Shown one piece after another: positions 61,839-64,000 of a stretch of 64,000 nucleotides of DNA; position 1 is the first letter of the stretch; each line of letters begins with the position of its first letter. Under the pieces are notes generated by a model. It saw only the letters and a program-made list of their open reading frames with translations. It was not told the DNA's origin and did no database searches. The DNA lies in NCBI RefSeq assembly GCF_001514205.1, contig NZ_KQ948782.1, forward strand, positions 62,001 to 126,000, given 5' to 3'. The stretch comes from Streptomyces griseoruber. Lineage in GTDB: Bacteria > Actinomycetota > Actinomycetes > Streptomycetales > Streptomycetaceae. The translations under genes were made by a program, and so were the position numbers.

Positions 61839-61867
61839 TTGACAGTTAAATGGTCTAGTCCAAATAT
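61839..61867 (+). promoter_or_regulatory. Chitinase promoter with embedded DasR-type (dre) box
   Basis: TTGACA (61839-61844), 17 bp and AAATAT (61862-61867) form a housekeeping-type promoter. Within the spacer, TGGTCTAGTCCA (61851-61862) differs at one position from the dre core TGGTCTAGACCA bound by the GntR regulator DasR. Repression by DasR, relieved by glucosamine 6-phosphate, is the known mode for chitinase genes and is inferred here. Confidence 0.75.
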
Positions 61868-61936
61868 GGTCGCTGTTCACCCCGCGGGCCCCGTGCCTCC
61901 GTGGCCCCGTCACGTCCCTTCACCACGGGAGCGTCA

Positions 61937-63016
61937 GTGAGACGACCTGGTTCTGTGCGTACGTTGCTGTCCTGTCTGAGCGCGACCTCTCTGTCCGTCG
62001 GACTCATGGCCCTCGGGGGAGGGGCCGCACTCGCCGCGCCGGACACGCCGCCGGCCGCCGCGAAGCCCATGCCGGCCCAGGTGGTGGCGCCGTACTTCGA
62101 GACCTGGACCGGACAGAGCCCGGCCGAGCTCGCCGCCGCCTCCGGCAACAAGTACCTCACCCTGGCCTTCCTCCAGACGGCCGTGCCCGGCTCCTGCACC
62201 GCGTACTGGGACGGTGAGACCGGCCGGCCGATCTCGAAGGACACCTTCGGCCGTGACATCGCGCAGATGCAGGCCCGCGGTGGCAACGCCGTCCCGTCCT
62301 TCGGCGGCTGGTCCGCGGACACCACGGGCACCGAACTCGCCGACAGCTGCACCGACGTCGACGCCATCGCCGCCGTCTTCAAGAGCCTCGTCACCACCTA
62401 CGGCATCACCCGCATCGACCTCGACATCGAAGGCGACTCCATCGACAACGCCGCCGGAATCGACCGCCGCAACAAGGCGATCGCCAAGGTCGAGCGCTGG
62501 GCGGAGCGGACCGGCCACAGCGTCCAGTTCTCCTACACCCTGCCGACCTCCACCACCGGACTCCAGGCCAACGGCCTGGCCGTGCTCCGCAACGCCGTCG
62601 ACAACGGCGCACGCGTGGACGTCGTCAACCTCATGACCTTCGACTACTACGACGGCGCCCCCCACGACATGGCCGCCGACACCGCGACGGCCGCCGCCGG
62701 ACTCCACGACCAACTGGCCGCGCTCTACCCGAAGAAGAGCTCCACCAGGCTCTGGAACATGATCGGCGTCATCGAGATGCCCGGCATCGACGACTACGGC
62801 CCCGAGGAGACCTTCACCACCGAGGACGCCGTCACGGTGGGGAAGTGGGCCGCCGCCAAGGGCATCAACACCCTCTCCTTCTGGGCGCTCCAGCGCGACA
62901 ACGGCGGCTGCGTCGGCACCGGCGGCTCCGACTCCTGCTCCGGCATCGCCCAGGACACCTGGTACTTCAGCCACACCTTCGAGGCGCTCACCGCCCCGCA
63001 CCACCCGCACCACTGA
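61937..63016 (+). CDS. Secreted GH18 chitinase
   Basis: The 359-residue protein has a Sec signal peptide (TLLSCLSATSLSVGLMALGGGAALAAPD) and then a GH18 barrel: VVAPYFETWTGQSPAEL, YLTLAFLQ, AVPSFGGWSADTTGTELADSCTD, ITRIDLDIEGDS with the catalytic Glu of the DxxDxDxE motif, VNLMTFDYYDG, and INTLSFWALQRDNGGC. No separate chitin-binding domain is present. It fits the short ChiD/ChiX-like bacterial type that cuts chitin internally. GTG 61937 follows GGGAG. The promoter holds a DasR-type box, consistent with induction by chitin breakdown products. A hairpin at 63028-63055 ends the transcript. Confidence 0.93.
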   Translation: MRRPGSVRTLLSCLSATSLSVGLMALGGGAALAAPDTPPAAAKPMPAQVVAPYFETWTGQSPAELAAASGNKYLTLAFLQTAVPGSCTAYWDGETGRPISKDTFGRDIAQMQARGGNAVPSFGGWSADTTGTELADSCTDVDAIAAVFKSLVTTYGITRIDLDIEGDSIDNAAGIDRRNKAIAKVERWAERTGHSVQFSYTLPTSTTGLQANGLAVLRNAVDNGARVDVVNLMTFDYYDGAPHDMAADTATAAAGLHDQLAALYPKKSSTRLWNMIGVIEMPGIDDYGPEETFTTEDAVTVGKWAAAKGINTLSFWALQRDNGGCVGTGGSDSCSGIAQDTWYFSHTFEALTAPHHPHH

Positions 63017-63027
63017 CGACATGACGA

Positions 63028-63055
63028 CGCCGGGGTGCCCTGCGGCACCCCGGCG
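63028..63055. terminator. Hairpin after the chitinase gene
   Basis: CGCCGGGGTGCC, loop CTGC, GGCACCCCGGCG give a perfect 12-bp stem 12 bp after the chitinase stop. No T tract follows, but a stem this strong is typical of Streptomyces terminators. Confidence 0.75.
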
Positions 63056-63150
63056 TGAGGTCGAGAGGGGAGGAAAGCGAACGGACTGGATCAGTGAGAG
63101 TGAGGAGAAGGAAGCCCGTTCATGGCCTCGCCCGAAGGCAACGGTAGCAG

Positions 63151-64000
63151 TCAGCGCGGGATCAGGTCGCGCAGGTTTTCCCGCGTGACGACCACCGAAT
63201 CCGGGTGCAGCCCCTCGGGCCGCTCCAGACCGACGTACGTGACCGGCCCGTCCGGGACCGTCCCGCCGTCCCACACCGTGGTGGTCCCGGCGCCCATGAG
63301 GCCGACGAGGTGCCGGACCGTGAGCTGCTCCCGCTCGACGACCGCACGCACCAGCGTCGCGACCGAGACCCGGTTCTCCTCGACACGGTTGAAGGCCACC
63401 CTGCCCCGCAGATGCAGGTGCAGCCACTTCGCCCGCCAGTCGCCGCCGGGGCCGCGCAGGAACACCAGCGGCAGAGCGACCCGGCCCGGGCCCCGCAGCT
63501 CCGACTTCATCCGCACGGTCCGCGCCTCGAAGGGCCGCCCCCGCTGCTCGGCGTCCCGCAGCATGAAGCCGAAGAACGACTCCTCGACCTCCTCGAACCC
63601 CTCTCCCGAGAAGATGTTGACCTGCGGGACGATGAAGTCCCCGCGCGCCGCCCCCAGCCGTAGATCGATGAACTCCGAGGCACCGTCCGGCGCGTCGGTG
63701 ACGTCTCCCGAGTGGGCGCCCTCGACCTGCGTGAGCTCGGTGTACGACAGCCAGCCGAGGCTCTCGTACGAGGCGTCCAGGAGCAGTGCGGACAGGTCGA
63801 AGTCGGTGGTTCGGCTCGTCTGCTTCCAGTACACGAAGAACCGCAACAGCTCCCCGTCCACCCGGGAGAGCGAGCCGCGCGGCAGTACGCCGAGCCCGGC
63901 CGCGGTCGCCTTGCCGCTGAGCGGCAGCGCCACGTCGAGGACGTCGGGGTCGACCAGCAGGTGCCCCGGCCGCGGAAGGCGGTGGCGCGTCTGCGCGTCC
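63151..64000 (-). CDS. C-terminal part of a TerD-like / MXAN_6230-SCO0854-type protein (5' end outside window)
   Basis: The frame is open to the right edge of the window, so about 283 C-terminal residues are visible. It reads LLVDPDVLDVALPLSGKATAAGLGVLPRGSLSRVDGELLRFFVYWKQ, then TTDFDLSALLLDASYESLGWLSYTEL, GASEFIDLRLGAARGDFIVPQVNIFSGEGFEEVEESFFGFMLRD. This is the TerD fold with its Asp-rich calcium loops (DLSALLLDA, DFIVPQVNIFSGE). The last 90 residues (AFNRVEENRVSVATLVRAV) are a specific extension. TerD proteins belong to tellurite/phage/stress-resistance systems. The N-terminal part is not seen, so the family choice is tentative. The internal GTG at 63933 is not a real start, since homology continues upstream. 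Confidence 0.75.
   Translation of the reverse strand, partial: DAQTRHRLPRPGHLLVDPDVLDVALPLSGKATAAGLGVLPRGSLSRVDGELLRFFVYWKQTSRTTDFDLSALLLDASYESLGWLSYTELTQVEGAHSGDVTDAPDGASEFIDLRLGAARGDFIVPQVNIFSGEGFEEVEESFFGFMLRDAEQRGRPFEARTVRMKSELRGPGRVALPLVFLRGPGGDWRAKWLHLHLRGRVAFNRVEENRVSVATLVRAVVEREQLTVRHLVGLMGAGTTTVWDGGTVPDGPVTYVGLERPEGLHPDSVVVTRENLRDLIPR

Overview
The window reads as one stretch of Streptomyces chromosome, or that of a very close relative. G+C is about 72 percent with strong G/C bias at third codon positions, GTG starts are common, and purine-rich ribosome sites precede many genes. Typical actinomycete families are present: a WhiB protein, roadblock/LC7 proteins, a PASTA-less Ser/Thr kinase, PaaX, ROK and GlxA regulators, and a chitinase behind a DasR-like box. 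The gene content (sugar hydrolases, transporters, one-off regulators, a P450, decayed genes) suggests accessory chromosome rather than the conserved core. I saw no insertion sequence, phage module, rRNA or CRISPR array.

Layout. 1-9 kb: end of a DHA2 exporter, a HEAT-repeat protein, a 2-phosphosulfolactate-phosphatase-like enzyme, a secreted GH106 alpha-L-rhamnosidase behind a LacI-type palindrome, a secreted SGNH esterase, an MpaB-type oxygenase, a WhiB protein, and a divergent TetR/SDR pair with two operators. 9-12 kb: a GH16-like protein without signal peptide and a compact cluster of three roadblock-like proteins plus a DUF4388/PATAN-like protein. An unusual tRNA-Gly(UCC)-like gene follows at 12.1 kb. 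12.5-19.8 kb: PLP enzyme, secreted TIM-barrel protein, and a Ser/Thr kinase co-transcribed with a membrane protein that shares its extracytoplasmic domain. 19.9-30.5 kb: NAD-dependent DNA ligase, SAM methyltransferase, small kinase, PaaX regulator, MHS transporter with secreted hydrolase, FAD monooxygenase, GCS2 ligase.

30.5-38 kb: a 1718-residue protein of unknown function with six degenerate repeats and an N-terminal LQ..AGNAA motif like that of contractile-injection-system cargo, then a DHA2 exporter whose 3' end runs into an intergenic tandem-repeat array. 38-46 kb: a complete alpha-mannoside module (ROK regulator, binding protein, two permeases, GH38 mannosidase) that must borrow an ABC ATPase from elsewhere. 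46-55 kb: GlxA regulator, GAPDH, a GH3/MFS pair with a divergent TetR, PhzF and LysR. 55-60.4 kb: two deletion scars. In each, a divergent regulator/enzyme pair (LacI with a glycosidase; TetR with a Baeyer-Villiger monooxygenase) has lost both 5' ends and the promoter region between them. 60.5-64 kb: a P450, a GH18 chitinase with a dre-like box inside its promoter, and the 3' part of a TerD-like protein.

Two themes stand out: several independent regulator-transporter-hydrolase modules for plant or fungal sugars, and signalling or effector genes of unknown role (roadblock cluster, kinase pair, 1718-residue protein).
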